Assembly: GCF_900129375.1 (NCBI RefSeq)
Contig: NZ_FQVN01000009.1
Coordinates: 186,001 to 250,000 of the forward strand
Direction: 5' to 3'
Origin: Streptoalloteichus hindustanus
Lineage (GTDB): Bacteria; Actinomycetota; Actinomycetes; Mycobacteriales; Pseudonocardiaceae
DNA: 64,000 nucleotides
The notes under the pieces were generated by a model. The model was not told where the DNA came from. It made no database searches and saw nothing but the letters and a program-made list of their open reading frames with translations. The position numbers and the translations under genes were made by a program. Shown piece by piece: positions 7,831-16,530 of the stretch; position 1 is the stretch's first letter; each line of letters starts with the position of its first letter.

Positions 7831-8571
7831 ATGAGCAACGCCGAGGTCGCCGTCTGGGAGCTGCTCGGGACCACGACGCTGCTCCTGCTCGGCGTCGGCG
7901 TGGTCGCGAACGTCACGCTGCGGCGGAGCCTGGGGCACGGCGGCGGCTGGCTGCTCATCAGCTTCGGGTGGGGCTTCGCGGTGTTCGTCGGGGCGAGTGT
8001 CTCGGCGCCCAGCGGCGCGCACCTCAACCCCGCCGTGACCACCGGCCTGGCCGTGGCCGGCAAGGTCGACTGGGCGCGGGTGCCGGTCTACGTCGCGGCC
8101 CAGCTCGTCGGCGCGGTTCTCGGCGCCGCGCTGGCGTGGCTGGCCTACAAGCTGCAGTTCGACACGCACGACGACCCGGCCGGCACCCGGGGCGTCTTCT
8201 GCACCGGCCCCACCGTCCCCGGCTGGCCGTGGAACCTGCTGACCGAGGTGATCGGCACGTTCGTGCTGGTCGCCTGGGTGCTGCTCAGCCCGACGGCGCT
8301 GGCCGGCGAGCACGGCGTCCCCCGGTTCGGCAACTCGGCGCTCGGCTACGCGGCGGTGGCGTTCGTGGTCGTGGGGATCGGTTGTTCGCTCGGCGGCCCG
8401 ACGGGGTACGCCATCAACCCGGCGCGCGATCTCGGACCCCGGATCGCCTACGCGCTGCTGCCCATCCGGGGCAAGGGCGACGCGGAGTGGGGCTACTCCT
8501 GGGTGCCGGTGGTCGGCCCCCTGCTCGGCGGCGCCCTCGCCGGTCTGCTGTTCCTGGCCCTGCCGGTGTGA
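7831..8571 (+). CDS. glpF: Glycerol uptake facilitator / aquaporin (MIP family)
   Basis: The protein has 246 residues and about six membrane helices. The two family-defining NPA half-helix motifs are visible as AHLNPAV (about 66-72) and [12 protein letters not shown] (about 193-204). The Asp after the second NPAR and the adjacent glpK indicate the glycerol-conducting subfamily rather than a strict water channel. It lets glycerol cross the membrane by facilitated diffusion, and GlpK then traps it by phosphorylation. A Shine-Dalgarno AGGGAGG precedes the ATG. It is probably co-transcribed with glpK, 73 nt downstream. Confidence 0.93.
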   Translation: MSNAEVAVWELLGTTTLLLLGVGVVANVTLRRSLGHGGGWLLISFGWGFAVFVGASVSAPSGAHLNPAVTTGLAVAGKVDWARVPVYVAAQLVGAVLGAALAWLAYKLQFDTHDDPAGTRGVFCTGPTVPGWPWNLLTEVIGTFVLVAWVLLSPTALAGEHGVPRFGNSALGYAAVAFVVVGIGCSLGGPTGYAINPARDLGPRIAYALLPIRGKGDAEWGYSWVPVVGPLLGGALAGLLFLALPV

Positions 8572-8644
8572 CCACCGGCCCGACCCCACCGGCACGACCA
8601 GCACGACACCGCCGGGAGCACGACACGCGGGAGGAGAGGACTCC

Positions 8645-10150
8645 ATGACGCAGTACGTCGCCGCCGTCGACCAGGGCACGACGTCCACCCGGTGCATGGT
8701 CTTCGACCACTCGGGCCGGGTGGTCGCCGCGGACCAGGTCGAGCACCGGCAGATCATGCCCAGGGCCGGCTGGGTGGAGCACGACCCGGCGGAGATCTGG
8801 GAGAACGTCCGCCGGGTCACCGCGGCGGCGTTGGCCAAGGCCGACCTCGTCACCGAGGACGTCGTCACCGTGGGGATCACCAACCAGCGGGAGACGACGG
8901 TGGTATGGGACCGCGCGACCGGGAAGCCGATCCACAACGCCGTCGTCTGGCAGGACACCCGCACCGACGCGACGTGCCGGAAGCTCGGCGCGCTCGGCGG
9001 CGGACAGGAGCGGTACCGCCCGCGCACCGGACTGCCGCTGGCGACCTACTTCTCCGGCCCCAAGATCCGCTGGATCCTGGACAACGTCGAGGGCGCCGCG
9101 GAGCGGGCGGAGGCCGGGGAACTGGCCTTCGGGACCATGGACACCTGGGTGCTGTGGAACCTCACCGGCGGCCCGCACGGCGGGGTGCACGTCACGGACC
9201 CCACCAACGCCTCCCGCACCCTGCTCATGGACCTGGACTCGTTGTCCTGGGACGAGGAGATCTGCGCCGACATGGGCGTTCCCCCGTCGGTGCTGCCGGA
9301 GATCCGGTCGTCCTCCGAGGTCTACGGCAAGGCGCGCGGGCGGGGCCCGCTCAGCGGCCTGCCGGTCTCGGGCATCCTCGGCGACCAGCAGGCCGCGACC
9401 TTCGGCCAGGCCTGCCTGTCGCCCGGCGAGGCCAAGAACACCTACGGCACCGGCAACTTCGTGCTGCTCAACACCGGGACCGAGAAGGTGATGAGCGAGA
9501 ACGGGTTGCTCACCACGGTCTGCTACCAGCTCGGCGACCAACCGCCGGTGTACGCGTTGGAGGGCTCCATCGCGGTGACCGGCTCCCTTGTCCAGTGGCT
9601 GCGGGACAACCTGGGGATCATCCGCTCCGCCGGGGAGATCGAGGAGCTGGCCGGGTCGGTGGACGACAACGGCGGGACCTACTTCGTGCCCGCGTTCTCC
9701 GGGCTGTTCGCGCCGCACTGGCGGTCCGACGCGCGGGGCGCGATCGTCGGCCTGACCCGGTACGTCAACCGCGGGCACCTGGCCCGCGCGGTGCTGGAGG
9801 CGACGGCCTTCCAGACCCGCGAGGTGATCGACGCCATGAACGCCGACTCCGGGGTGCCGCTGAAGTCGCTCAAGGTCGACGGCGGGATGGTCGTCAACGA
9901 GCTGCTGATGCAGTTCCAGGCCGACATCCTGAACGTGCCGGTGATCCGGCCCGTGGTGAACGAGACCACGGCGCTGGGCGCCGCCTACGCCGCGGGTCTC
10001 GCCGTCGGCTTCTGGTCCGGCCCGGACGACATCCGCGCCAACTGGGCCAAGGACCGGGAGTGGACGCCCCGGATGGACGAGGCGCACCGCGAGGAGCAGT
10101 ACGCGAACTGGAAGAAGGCCGTCACCAGGACCTTCGACTGGGCTCGCTGA
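8645..10150 (+). CDS. glpK: Glycerol kinase
   Basis: The protein has 501 residues, the usual length. It phosphorylates glycerol with ATP to sn-glycerol-3-phosphate, the substrate of the divergent glpD. FGGY-kinase signatures are intact: the N-terminal ATP loop DQGTTSTR (about 8-15), ITNQRET, the W103-type [20 protein letters not shown] (adenosine region) and [13 protein letters not shown]. The start follows GGAGGAGAGGA. Operon glpF-glpK. No CDS follows in the same direction; lpdA converges from the other side, and a 15-nt repeat is found in the gap. Confidence 0.96.
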   Translation: MTQYVAAVDQGTTSTRCMVFDHSGRVVAADQVEHRQIMPRAGWVEHDPAEIWENVRRVTAAALAKADLVTEDVVTVGITNQRETTVVWDRATGKPIHNAVVWQDTRTDATCRKLGALGGGQERYRPRTGLPLATYFSGPKIRWILDNVEGAAERAEAGELAFGTMDTWVLWNLTGGPHGGVHVTDPTNASRTLLMDLDSLSWDEEICADMGVPPSVLPEIRSSSEVYGKARGRGPLSGLPVSGILGDQQAATFGQACLSPGEAKNTYGTGNFVLLNTGTEKVMSENGLLTTVCYQLGDQPPVYALEGSIAVTGSLVQWLRDNLGIIRSAGEIEELAGSVDDNGGTYFVPAFSGLFAPHWRSDARGAIVGLTRYVNRGHLARAVLEATAFQTREVIDAMNADSGVPLKSLKVDGGMVVNELLMQFQADILNVPVIRPVVNETTALGAAYAAGLAVGFWSGPDDIRANWAKDREWTPRMDEAHREEQYANWKKAVTRTFDWAR

Positions 10151-10197
10151 CGCCCTCGCCCGCGCCCCGTGGCGCCCGTGCCCCGTCGCCGGTCATT

Positions 10198-10227
10198 CGG
10201 GCGCCACCGACCCGGGCACCACCGACC
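10198..10227. repeat. Two 15-nt tandem repeats between glpK and lpdA
   Basis: CGGGCGCCACCGACC (10198-10212) and CGGGCACCACCGACC (10213-10227) follow each other directly, about 10 nt beyond the lpdA stop codon. They are similar in kind to the other post-stop arrays in the window. Confidence 0.55.
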
Positions 10228-10236
10228 ACCCGGACG

Positions 10237-11640
10237 TCAGTCCAGGTCGTCGTGCCGCATGAGCTGGCGGCCGGCCTCGGTGATCGAGCCGGACAGCGAC
10301 GGGTACACCGAGAACGTGTAGGTGAGGTGCTCGACGGTGAGCTGGTTCTGCACGGCCAACGCGATCGGCAGGATCAGCTCGCTGGCCACCGGGGCCACCA
10401 CGACGCCGCCGATCACCACGCCGGTCGCCGGGCGGCAGAACAGCTTCACGAAGCCGCGCCGCAGGCCCTCCATCTTCGCCCTGGGGTTGGTCGCCAGCGG
10501 GAGCATGATCGTCCGGGCCGGCACCTCGCCGCTGTCGATCGCCTGCTGGGTGATCCCGACCGTGGCGATCTCCGGGTTGGTGAAGACGTTCGAGGCCACG
10601 GTCTTGAGCTTGATCGGCTGCACGCCCTCGCCCAGCGCGTGCCACATCGCGATGCGGCCCTGCATGGCGGCGACGGAGGCCAGCAGCAGCACGCCGGTGC
10701 AGTCGCCGGCGGCGTAGACGCCGGACACCGAGGTCCGCGACACCCGGTCCACCGGGATGTAGCCGCCGCGGCCCAGCTCGATGCCGATCCGCTCCAGGCC
10801 GATGTCGGCGGTGTTGGGCACCGAGCCGACGGTCATCAGGGCGTGGCTGCCCTCGACGGTCCGGCCGTCCTGGAGGTGCACGATGACGCCGTCGGCGGTC
10901 TTCTCGATCCGCTCGGCCCGCGCGTGCTTCACCACGGTGGTGCCCCGCTCGGCGAACACCTCCTCCAGCACGGCGGCGGCGTCGGCGTCCTCGTGCGGCA
11001 GCACCCGGTCCCGGCTGGACACCAGGGTGACCTTCACGCCCATCTCGGTGTAGGCGGAGGCGAACTCCACACCGGTGACACCGGAGCCGACGACGACGAG
11101 GTGCTCCGGCAGCGCGGTGAGGTCGTAGATCTGCCGCCAGGTCAGGATGCGCTCGCCGTCCGGCTCCGCGCCCCGCAGCACCCGGGGGTTCGCGCCGGTG
11201 GCGATCAGCACCACGTCGGCCGGCAGGGACTCGTGACTGCCGTCGGGCAACTCCACCGACACCTGGTGCTGCGCCAGGCCCGGCTGGTCGTCGCAGAGCC
11301 GCGCGTGCCCGGTGAGCAGTCGCACGCCCTCCCGCTGGAGGCGGGCCCGCACGTCGGCGGACTGGGCCAGCGCCAGCCCCTTCACCCGGCCGTGGACCAC
11401 GGGAACCTCGACGGCCGCGTCCTCGTTCTGGTTGCGGATACCCAGCTCACCGGCGTTGCGGAAGGCCGAGCGGGCGGTGGCCGAAGCGATGAACGTCTTC
11501 GACGGCACGCAGTCGTACAGCACACACGCGCCGCCGAGCGCGTCCCGCTCGACCACGGTGACGTCGGCGCCGTGCTGCGCGGCCACCAACGCGGCCTCGT
11601 AGCCGGCGGGTCCGCCTCCCATGATCACGATGCGGGTCAC
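10237..11640 (-). CDS. lpdA: NAD(P)H quinone reductase, LpdA-type flavoprotein
   Basis: The protein has 467 residues of the flavoprotein disulfide reductase family: FAD motif MGGGPAGYEAA (7-17), NAD(P) motif VVVGSGVTGVEFASAYTEMG (about 180-200) and GDCTGVLLLASVAAMQGR. Its position next to glpD matches M. tuberculosis lpdA (Rv3303c), a quinone reductase. Cys39 and Cys44 (GGACVLYDCVPSK) are both present. The C-terminal active-site His-Glu pair of true lipoamide dehydrogenases is missing, with Tyr446 and Gly451 at those places (VYPSLSGSITEAG). The GTG start at 11640 is preceded by GGAGGACCAC. It is expected to be a cytosolic enzyme feeding electrons from NAD(P)H to quinones. Confidence 0.88.
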   Translation of the reverse strand: MTRIVIMGGGPAGYEAALVAAQHGADVTVVERDALGGACVLYDCVPSKTFIASATARSAFRNAGELGIRNQNEDAAVEVPVVHGRVKGLALAQSADVRARLQREGVRLLTGHARLCDDQPGLAQHQVSVELPDGSHESLPADVVLIATGANPRVLRGAEPDGERILTWRQIYDLTALPEHLVVVGSGVTGVEFASAYTEMGVKVTLVSSRDRVLPHEDADAAAVLEEVFAERGTTVVKHARAERIEKTADGVIVHLQDGRTVEGSHALMTVGSVPNTADIGLERIGIELGRGGYIPVDRVSRTSVSGVYAAGDCTGVLLLASVAAMQGRIAMWHALGEGVQPIKLKTVASNVFTNPEIATVGITQQAIDSGEVPARTIMLPLATNPRAKMEGLRRGFVKLFCRPATGVVIGGVVVAPVASELILPIALAVQNQLTVEHLTYTFSVYPSLSGSITEAGRQLMRHDDLD

Positions 11641-11797
11641 GTGGTCCTCCTCGCAGCACACGCCTGGGTCAGGGCCGGGTGCGGCCCGCTTCACCGTACG
11701 CGGTGGCCCCCGGACGGAGGTCGGGTGGCCGGACCGGGCCGGTGAACGGATGGTATGCGCCCCGTGTCGCGATCCGAGTGTCGCTACGCTGTGGTTC

Positions 11798-12250
11798 GTG
11801 CCGCTCTACGCCGCTTACGGGTCCAACATGGATCCGGCCCAGATGTTGGAGCGCGCCCCGCACTCGCCGATGGTGGGCACGGGGTGGCTGGAAGGCTGGC
11901 GGCTGACCTTCGGCGGCGAGGACGTCGGCTGGGAGGGCGCGCTCAGCACCATCGTCGAGGACCGCGGCTCCCGGGTGTTCGTCGTGCTCTACGACGTCAG
12001 CCCCGAGGACGAGCGGAAGCTCGACGGCTGGGAGGGCGCCGAGCTCGGGCTGCACAAGAAGATCCGTCTTCGCGTGCAGACCCTGGAGGGCTCGGTCGTC
12101 GCCTGGTTCTACGTCCTCGACGCGTACGAGGGCGGCCTGCCGTCGGCGCGGTACCTCGGGGTGGTCGCCGACGCCGCCGAGGCCGCGAGCGCGCCGGCCG
12201 ACTACGTCAACGACCTGCGCACCCGGCCCTGCCGGGGCATCGGCCCCTAG
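11798..12250 (+). CDS. Gamma-glutamylcyclotransferase-like protein (Rv3304 counterpart)
   Basis: The protein has 150 residues. The opening LYAAYGSNMDPAQML is the substrate-binding YGSN loop of the gamma-glutamylcyclotransferase fold, followed by GWRLTF and a conserved acidic residue region (VLYDVSPEDERKLDGWEG). Members cyclise gamma-glutamyl amines or act on related amides; the exact substrate is unknown. It sits between lpdA and the amidohydrolase pair exactly as Rv3304 does in M. tuberculosis. The GTG start lies 7 nt after TACGCT (11785-11790) with no Shine-Dalgarno, so a leaderless start is likely. It is divergent from lpdA. Confidence 0.8.
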   Translation: MPLYAAYGSNMDPAQMLERAPHSPMVGTGWLEGWRLTFGGEDVGWEGALSTIVEDRGSRVFVVLYDVSPEDERKLDGWEGAELGLHKKIRLRVQTLEGSVVAWFYVLDAYEGGLPSARYLGVVADAAEAASAPADYVNDLRTRPCRGIGP

Positions 12251-12687
12251 GTCCGGGTCCGTGGCCCGGGCTCACGGTTCGAGCCCGAGGTCTGAGCGCT
12301 CTTCCCCTCGGAACGCCGCCCGGGTCCGGAGCGGCGTCGAGGGAGCGCGCCAACCAGGGGTCATTCCGACGAGGGACGACCGCCACGGCGGGGTGTCACT
12401 CGCCGCGTGGTGCGGGCACGCCTCCGCCCACCGGGCCGCGTTGGCCCGCGTTGTCGCCCACCGTTCACCGCGAATTCCCACAGAACTCTCCCGCCCTGCC
12501 GTCGACGACAGCACGAGGCCCCGGGAATGCGTCCAACCAACAGCGGGATTGTTTCTCCGCGGTGAGGAGTGGGATTCACCGATCCCCACGCGGAACACAA
12601 GCCGTCGGCGGACGAAACCCCGGGGCCTCGCCACACGAGTTCACATTCCCGCAACAAAAACCGGGTTCCGGGAATCGCGGTCGACCG
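12251..12687. other. Gene-free convergent 3' region
   Basis: No ORF here has convincing composition or a start site. G+C falls noticeably between about 12480 and 12680 and A-tracts occur (ACAAAAACC). A weak hairpin ATTCCCG/CGGGAAT (12645-12651 with 12669-12675) lies about 12 nt past the end of the minus-strand amidohydrolase gene and may be its terminator. Confidence 0.55.
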
Positions 12688-14001
12688 TCAGGCCAGCACA
12701 GATTCACCCGTCAGCGTGGTGAGCGCGGTGTGGACGAGGACCCGGACGCCGGCGAGCAGGGCCCGCTCGTCGAGGTCGAACGTCGGCTGGTGCAGGTCCT
12801 TCTTCGGGCCGTGGCCGGGCCACACGCCGAGCCGGGCGAAGGAGCCCGGCACGTGCTCCAGGTACCAGCCGAAGTCCTCGCCGCCGGAGGACTGCTGGGT
12901 GCCGGCCAACGCGTCCTCGCCCAGCGCGGTCCGCACCGCCGTCCGCAGCAGGTGCGTGCTCTCCCGGTCGTTCACCACGGGCGGGACGCCCCGCTGGTGG
13001 TGCCACTCGAACCCCACGCCGGTGGGCAGGAGCAACGCGTTGACCAGCTCCTTGACCAGCGGCTCCAGCCCGGTCCAGCAGTCGCGGTCGCCGGTGCGCA
13101 GGGTGCCGCGCAGGACGCCGTCCTGCGGCACCGCGTTCGGCGCCTCCCCTGCCCGCACCTGGCCCCACACCAGCACGGTGCCCGAACGCGGGTCCACCCG
13201 GCGGGACAGCAACGCCGGCAGACCGGTGATCACCGTGCCGAGCGCGTGCACGAGGTCGGCGGTCAGGTGCGGCCGCGAGGTGTGCCCGCCCGGCGAGGTC
13301 AGGCGCAGCTCCAGCAGGTCGGAGGCCGAGGTGATGGCCCCGATCCGGGTGCCGACCCTGCCCACCTCCAGCCGGGGGTCGCAGTGCAGGCCGAAGATCC
13401 GGTCGACGCCGTCGAGCCCGCCGGCGGCCAGCACGTCCAGCGCGCCGCCGGGCATGACCTCCTCGGCGGGCTGGAACAGCAGCCGCACCCGGCCGGGCAG
13501 GGCGGGCGCGCTGGCCAGCGCCAGCGCCGCGCCGAGCAGGATCGTGGTGTGGGCGTCGTGCCCGCACGCGTGCGAGACCCCGGGCCGGGTCGAGGCGAAC
13601 GGCAGGCCGGTGGCCTCGGCCAACGGCAACGCGTCGATGTCGGCCCGCAGCGCCACGCACGGCGAGCCGCTGCCGATGTCGCAGACGAGCCCGGTGCCGC
13701 CCGGCAGGACCCGCGGCCGGAGCCCGACGGAGGTCAGCGTGTCCACCAGGAACCGGGTGGTGGCGTGCTCCCGCCGGGACAGCTCGGGGTTGGCGTGCAC
13801 CCGCCGCCGCCAGGCCACGACGTCCGCGCCGTGCGCGGACAACCAACCGTCCAACCAGGACGGTCCGCGGCCGGCGCCGAGGTCCTCCACAGTGGACATG
13901 GTGGGGTCGGCGACCGCCACCAGCCCGTCGGGCGGGCCGGGGAACGGGTCCGGGTCGGGGTCCGACACCGGGGCGTCGGTCATCGAGTCCAGGACGGTCA
14001 C
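12688..14001 (-). CDS. M20 family amidohydrolase (AmiB1-like position)
   Basis: The protein has 437 residues of the M20 aminoacylase/IAA-amino-acid hydrolase family. Metal-site motifs are visible: VSHACGHDAHTT, PAEEVMPGG, IFGLHCDPRLEVG and late GEDFGWYLEHVPG. It is expected to be a cytosolic metallo-amidase removing N-acyl or p-aminobenzoyl groups; the substrate is unknown. The GTG start at 14001 has AGGAGG six nt upstream and overlaps the TGA of the upstream paralogue (GTGA, 13998-14001), so the two are translationally coupled. M. tuberculosis carries the same tandem pair (amiA1/amiB1) in this place, suggesting a conserved two-subunit or two-step enzyme. Confidence 0.85.
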   Translation of the reverse strand: MTVLDSMTDAPVSDPDPDPFPGPPDGLVAVADPTMSTVEDLGAGRGPSWLDGWLSAHGADVVAWRRRVHANPELSRREHATTRFLVDTLTSVGLRPRVLPGGTGLVCDIGSGSPCVALRADIDALPLAEATGLPFASTRPGVSHACGHDAHTTILLGAALALASAPALPGRVRLLFQPAEEVMPGGALDVLAAGGLDGVDRIFGLHCDPRLEVGRVGTRIGAITSASDLLELRLTSPGGHTSRPHLTADLVHALGTVITGLPALLSRRVDPRSGTVLVWGQVRAGEAPNAVPQDGVLRGTLRTGDRDCWTGLEPLVKELVNALLLPTGVGFEWHHQRGVPPVVNDRESTHLLRTAVRTALGEDALAGTQQSSGGEDFGWYLEHVPGSFARLGVWPGHGPKKDLHQPTFDLDERALLAGVRVLVHTALTTLTGESVLA

Positions 14002-15239
14002 ACCGCACCTCCTGCTGTCGAAGAGGCGGCCGCGACGGCGGCGGATACCGTCGCCCCGCGCCGCGCGGCCCCGGACAGCAGCCGGGCGCGCTGGGTCTGG
14101 TCGGTGGCGGCGGCCACCGCGGTCCACGCCATGGCCAGCGCGCCGTCCAGGACGGCGCGGTCGGCCGAGGGCGTGGCGCAGGCGGCCGCGAACTCGGGTT
14201 GGTGGTTCACCGCGTCTCCGCAGTCGATGGCGATGGTCGGGTGGATCCCGGGCAACGCGCGGGTCACGTCGCCCATGTCGGTGCTGCCGGTGGAGCGGGT
14301 GCGCTCCTCCTCGGGGCTCAGCGGCCGACGGCCGAGCTCCACGACGGCCGCGCGGTAGGCGTCGGCCAGCCACGGGTCCGGGTCCAGCTCGGCGTACGGC
14401 GGTCCGAGCTGGACCACCTCGTGGGTGCAACCGGTGGCCACCGCCCCGGCGTGGAAGCAGTCCCGGATCCGGTTCTCCAGGCGCTGCAGGGACTCGACGT
14501 CGGCGGCCCGCAGGTAGAACACCGCCGCGGTGTGCGCGGGCACGATGTTCGGTGCGGCCCCGCCCCTGGTCACGATACCGTGAACCATTTGTTTCGGCTC
14601 GAAATGCTGTCGCGCGAGACCGATGGCCACCTGCGCCACGGTGAGCGCGTCGGCGGCGTTCACCCCGAGGTGTGGCGCGGCCGCGGCGTGCGACTCCCGG
14701 CCGGTGTACCGGACCTCCAGGTCGGTGATGGCCAGCGAGGTCGGGGAGGCCATCTCCTCCGGCGCCGGGTGCACCATCATCGCGAGCGAGACGTCGTCGA
14801 AGACCCCCCGCTCCAGCATCAGCACCTTGCCGCCGCCGGCCTCCTCCGCCGGGGTCCCGATCACCTTGACGGTCAGGCCCAGCTCGTCGGCGACCTCGGC
14901 GAGCGCGAGCCCCGCGCCGACGGCCGCGGCGGCGATCACGTTGTGGCCACAGGCATGTCCCACCTCGGGCAGCGCGTCGTACTCGGCGCACAGCCCGACG
15001 ACGAGATCGCCGGAGCCGTAGGTCGCGGTGAACGCCGTCTCCAGGTCGGCGACGCCGCGCCGCACGGCGAAGCCGGCGCGCTCCAGCGGCTCGACGACCT
15101 TGGCGACGCTGCGGTGCTCGGCGAAGGCGAGCTCCGGCTCGGCGTGCAGGCTCCGGGAGAGCCCGACCACCGTGTCGGCGTGCCGGTCAACGGCCGCGCG
15201 ACAGCGCGCCTTCGGGTGGCTGGCGGGGTCGGTACTCAT
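13998..15239 (-). CDS. M20 family amidohydrolase (AmiA1-like position)
   Basis: The protein has 413 residues. M20 peptidase motifs are present: GHACGHNVIAAAAVGAGLAL, TPAEEAGGGKVLML, MMVHPAPEE and a dimerisation domain around TGRESHAAAAPHLGVNAADA. The sequence resembles AbgB/p-aminobenzoyl-glutamate-type amidohydrolases more than the downstream paralogue does. The ATG at 15239 is preceded by AGGATGG. It is the first gene of a two-gene operon, and a perfect 18-bp palindrome sits about 26 nt upstream and is a likely operator. Substrate unknown. Confidence 0.85.
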   Translation of the reverse strand: MSTDPASHPKARCRAAVDRHADTVVGLSRSLHAEPELAFAEHRSVAKVVEPLERAGFAVRRGVADLETAFTATYGSGDLVVGLCAEYDALPEVGHACGHNVIAAAAVGAGLALAEVADELGLTVKVIGTPAEEAGGGKVLMLERGVFDDVSLAMMVHPAPEEMASPTSLAITDLEVRYTGRESHAAAAPHLGVNAADALTVAQVAIGLARQHFEPKQMVHGIVTRGGAAPNIVPAHTAAVFYLRAADVESLQRLENRIRDCFHAGAVATGCTHEVVQLGPPYAELDPDPWLADAYRAAVVELGRRPLSPEEERTRSTGSTDMGDVTRALPGIHPTIAIDCGDAVNHQPEFAAACATPSADRAVLDGALAMAWTAVAAATDQTQRARLLSGAARRGATVSAAVAAASSTAGGAV

Positions 15240-15264
15240 TTGCCACCATCCTGCATCAGATGTG

Positions 15265-15282
15265 GATCGTTCATGAACGATC
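15265..15282. promoter_or_regulatory. Perfect 18-bp palindrome upstream of the amidohydrolase operon
   Basis: GATCGTTCATGAACGATC is an exact palindrome ending 25 nt before the ATG of the first amidohydrolase gene. Its length, symmetry and A+T content, against very G+C-rich DNA, mark it as a probable dimeric repressor site. It does not match the actinobacterial LexA box (GAAC-N4-GTTC), because the half-sites are in the opposite order. Confidence 0.65.
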
Positions 15283-15467
15283 ACGGGGGTGTGACGGGTC
15301 GTCCGGTCGTCGTGCTGCGCCGAACGGTTCGCCGGACTTCAGCCTGGCAGAACGCCACGCGGATCGGTCGGCCAGCTTTCCCAAAACTTGAGAAGACCTT
15401 TCCACGTTGTGTTACGGCCAGATGTCCGGGCGGATCTCTCCACCGGCTCGGCCGAACCGGGGCGGAC

Positions 15468-15824
15468 TCACGAGGAGCGCTTCTTCCGCACCCTGCGCCC
15501 GTAGAAGACGATCGCGATCAGGACCGCGCCGATCAGCCCGATCACGAGCCGCTTCTTGTCCTCCGCCAGCTCGCCCGACTGCCGCGCGCCGTCACTGGAC
15601 CGGTCGGCGCCCGGGGACGGGGTCTGGTCGGGCTGGGCCAGCGCGGCGCCGACGGGGGCGACCAGGTCCGATCCGACTGCCCGCACCGGGACGGCCGACG
15701 GCGCGGTGGTCGTCGGCGTGGCGGCCGACGCGGCGGCGCCGTGTCCGACCGATCCGCCCATTCCGACCAGTCCGAACAGGACGGCGACTAACACCGCGAG
15801 CGACAGGCGGGACGCGACTCGCAT
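15468..15824 (-). CDS. Small secreted or membrane-anchored protein
   Basis: The protein has 118 residues. A signal-peptide-like N-terminus (SRLSLAVLVAVLFGLVGMGG) is followed by an Ala/Thr/Pro-rich stretch of ~60 residues and a C-terminal hydrophobic segment (RLVIGLIGAVLIAIVFYG) that ends in RRVRKKRSS. This is the layout of a type I membrane protein with a short basic cytoplasmic tail. No enzymatic domain is recognised. The ATG at 15824 follows GAGGAGGCACCC. A function cannot be given; similar small proteins occur near several actinobacterial genes without known roles. Confidence 0.65.
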   Translation of the reverse strand: MRVASRLSLAVLVAVLFGLVGMGGSVGHGAAASAATPTTTAPSAVPVRAVGSDLVAPVGAALAQPDQTPSPGADRSSDGARQSGELAEDKKRLVIGLIGAVLIAIVFYGRRVRKKRSS

Positions 15825-16515
15825 GGGTGCCTCCTCGGGGTCGCCCTCGCGCAGCGGACAGCGGAGGGCGCGGGCCGGGCACCGGCTGTGCCCGACTCCG
15901 GTCTTTCTACTCTGGCGCTCACCCGGCCTGACGATCAACTTCACTCTGCCGGCGGCGCGTCGACCACCCGCCGACACCGGGGAGTCGTCCACCTCAGGGT
16001 TCCCGTGCTCCACCCGGAAGAATCACCGGCGGTGGCAGAACGTGTCCGACGGGACCGAGATCGCCCAGACGTCGCGCAGCGCGTGGCACACCTCGCCGGC
16101 AGCCGCCATCGCCGCCTGCGCCCGTTCAGCGGGTACAGCACCGGCCCTCGGCGGCATGGCGGTCGACGAGATCGCGCCGCCCTGTCCTTACTCCTTCCCT
16201 TCTTCTTCCTTCTTCGTCGCCCGCACCCACTCCGCCACGGCGGCACGCAGTCGTTGCGCACCAACGCCTCACGACGAGGTGATCGCGCACGAGAGCGACC
16301 CGGCCGCCACGGTGCACGGTCGTCGAGCGGGATGCCCGCGAGGTCGTCGGCCCCGCACGGCACGGATGCCGAAACCGGACTTCGCGGCGCGGTTCCCGCC
16401 CTCGGACGGGCGAGTAGGACGGTCGGGTGTCCCCTGATCGGCCATGACCGGCTCCTACTCGTCGGTAACCTCATCAGGTCACCGGTGCTGCTCAGCGACA
16501 CCGCGACCACCACGC
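15825..16515. other. Gene-free stretch with a pyrimidine tract
   Basis: Nearly 700 bp upstream of the kinase without a credible gene; the open frames here have unusual Arg/Ser-rich products. It includes a pyrimidine-rich tract at about 16189-16226, which on the minus strand is a purine tract rich in GAAGAAG and AAGGAG. A 44-codon minus-strand ORF (16023-16157) has plausible codon use but no ribosome binding site. Confidence 0.5.
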
Positions 16516-16530
16516 GTGGAGAATGTGTCC

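Noticed and set aside
5827..9027. A 1066-codon open frame extending glpD upstream
   Set aside because: The extension runs antisense through glpF and part of glpK and is Arg/Gln/His-rich; the GTG at 7572 with a good ribosome binding site gives a normal GlpD.
16023..16157. 44-codon minus-strand ORF with good third-position G+C
   Set aside because: No Shine-Dalgarno at a usable distance, no promoter-like -10 next to the ATG and no recognisable product.
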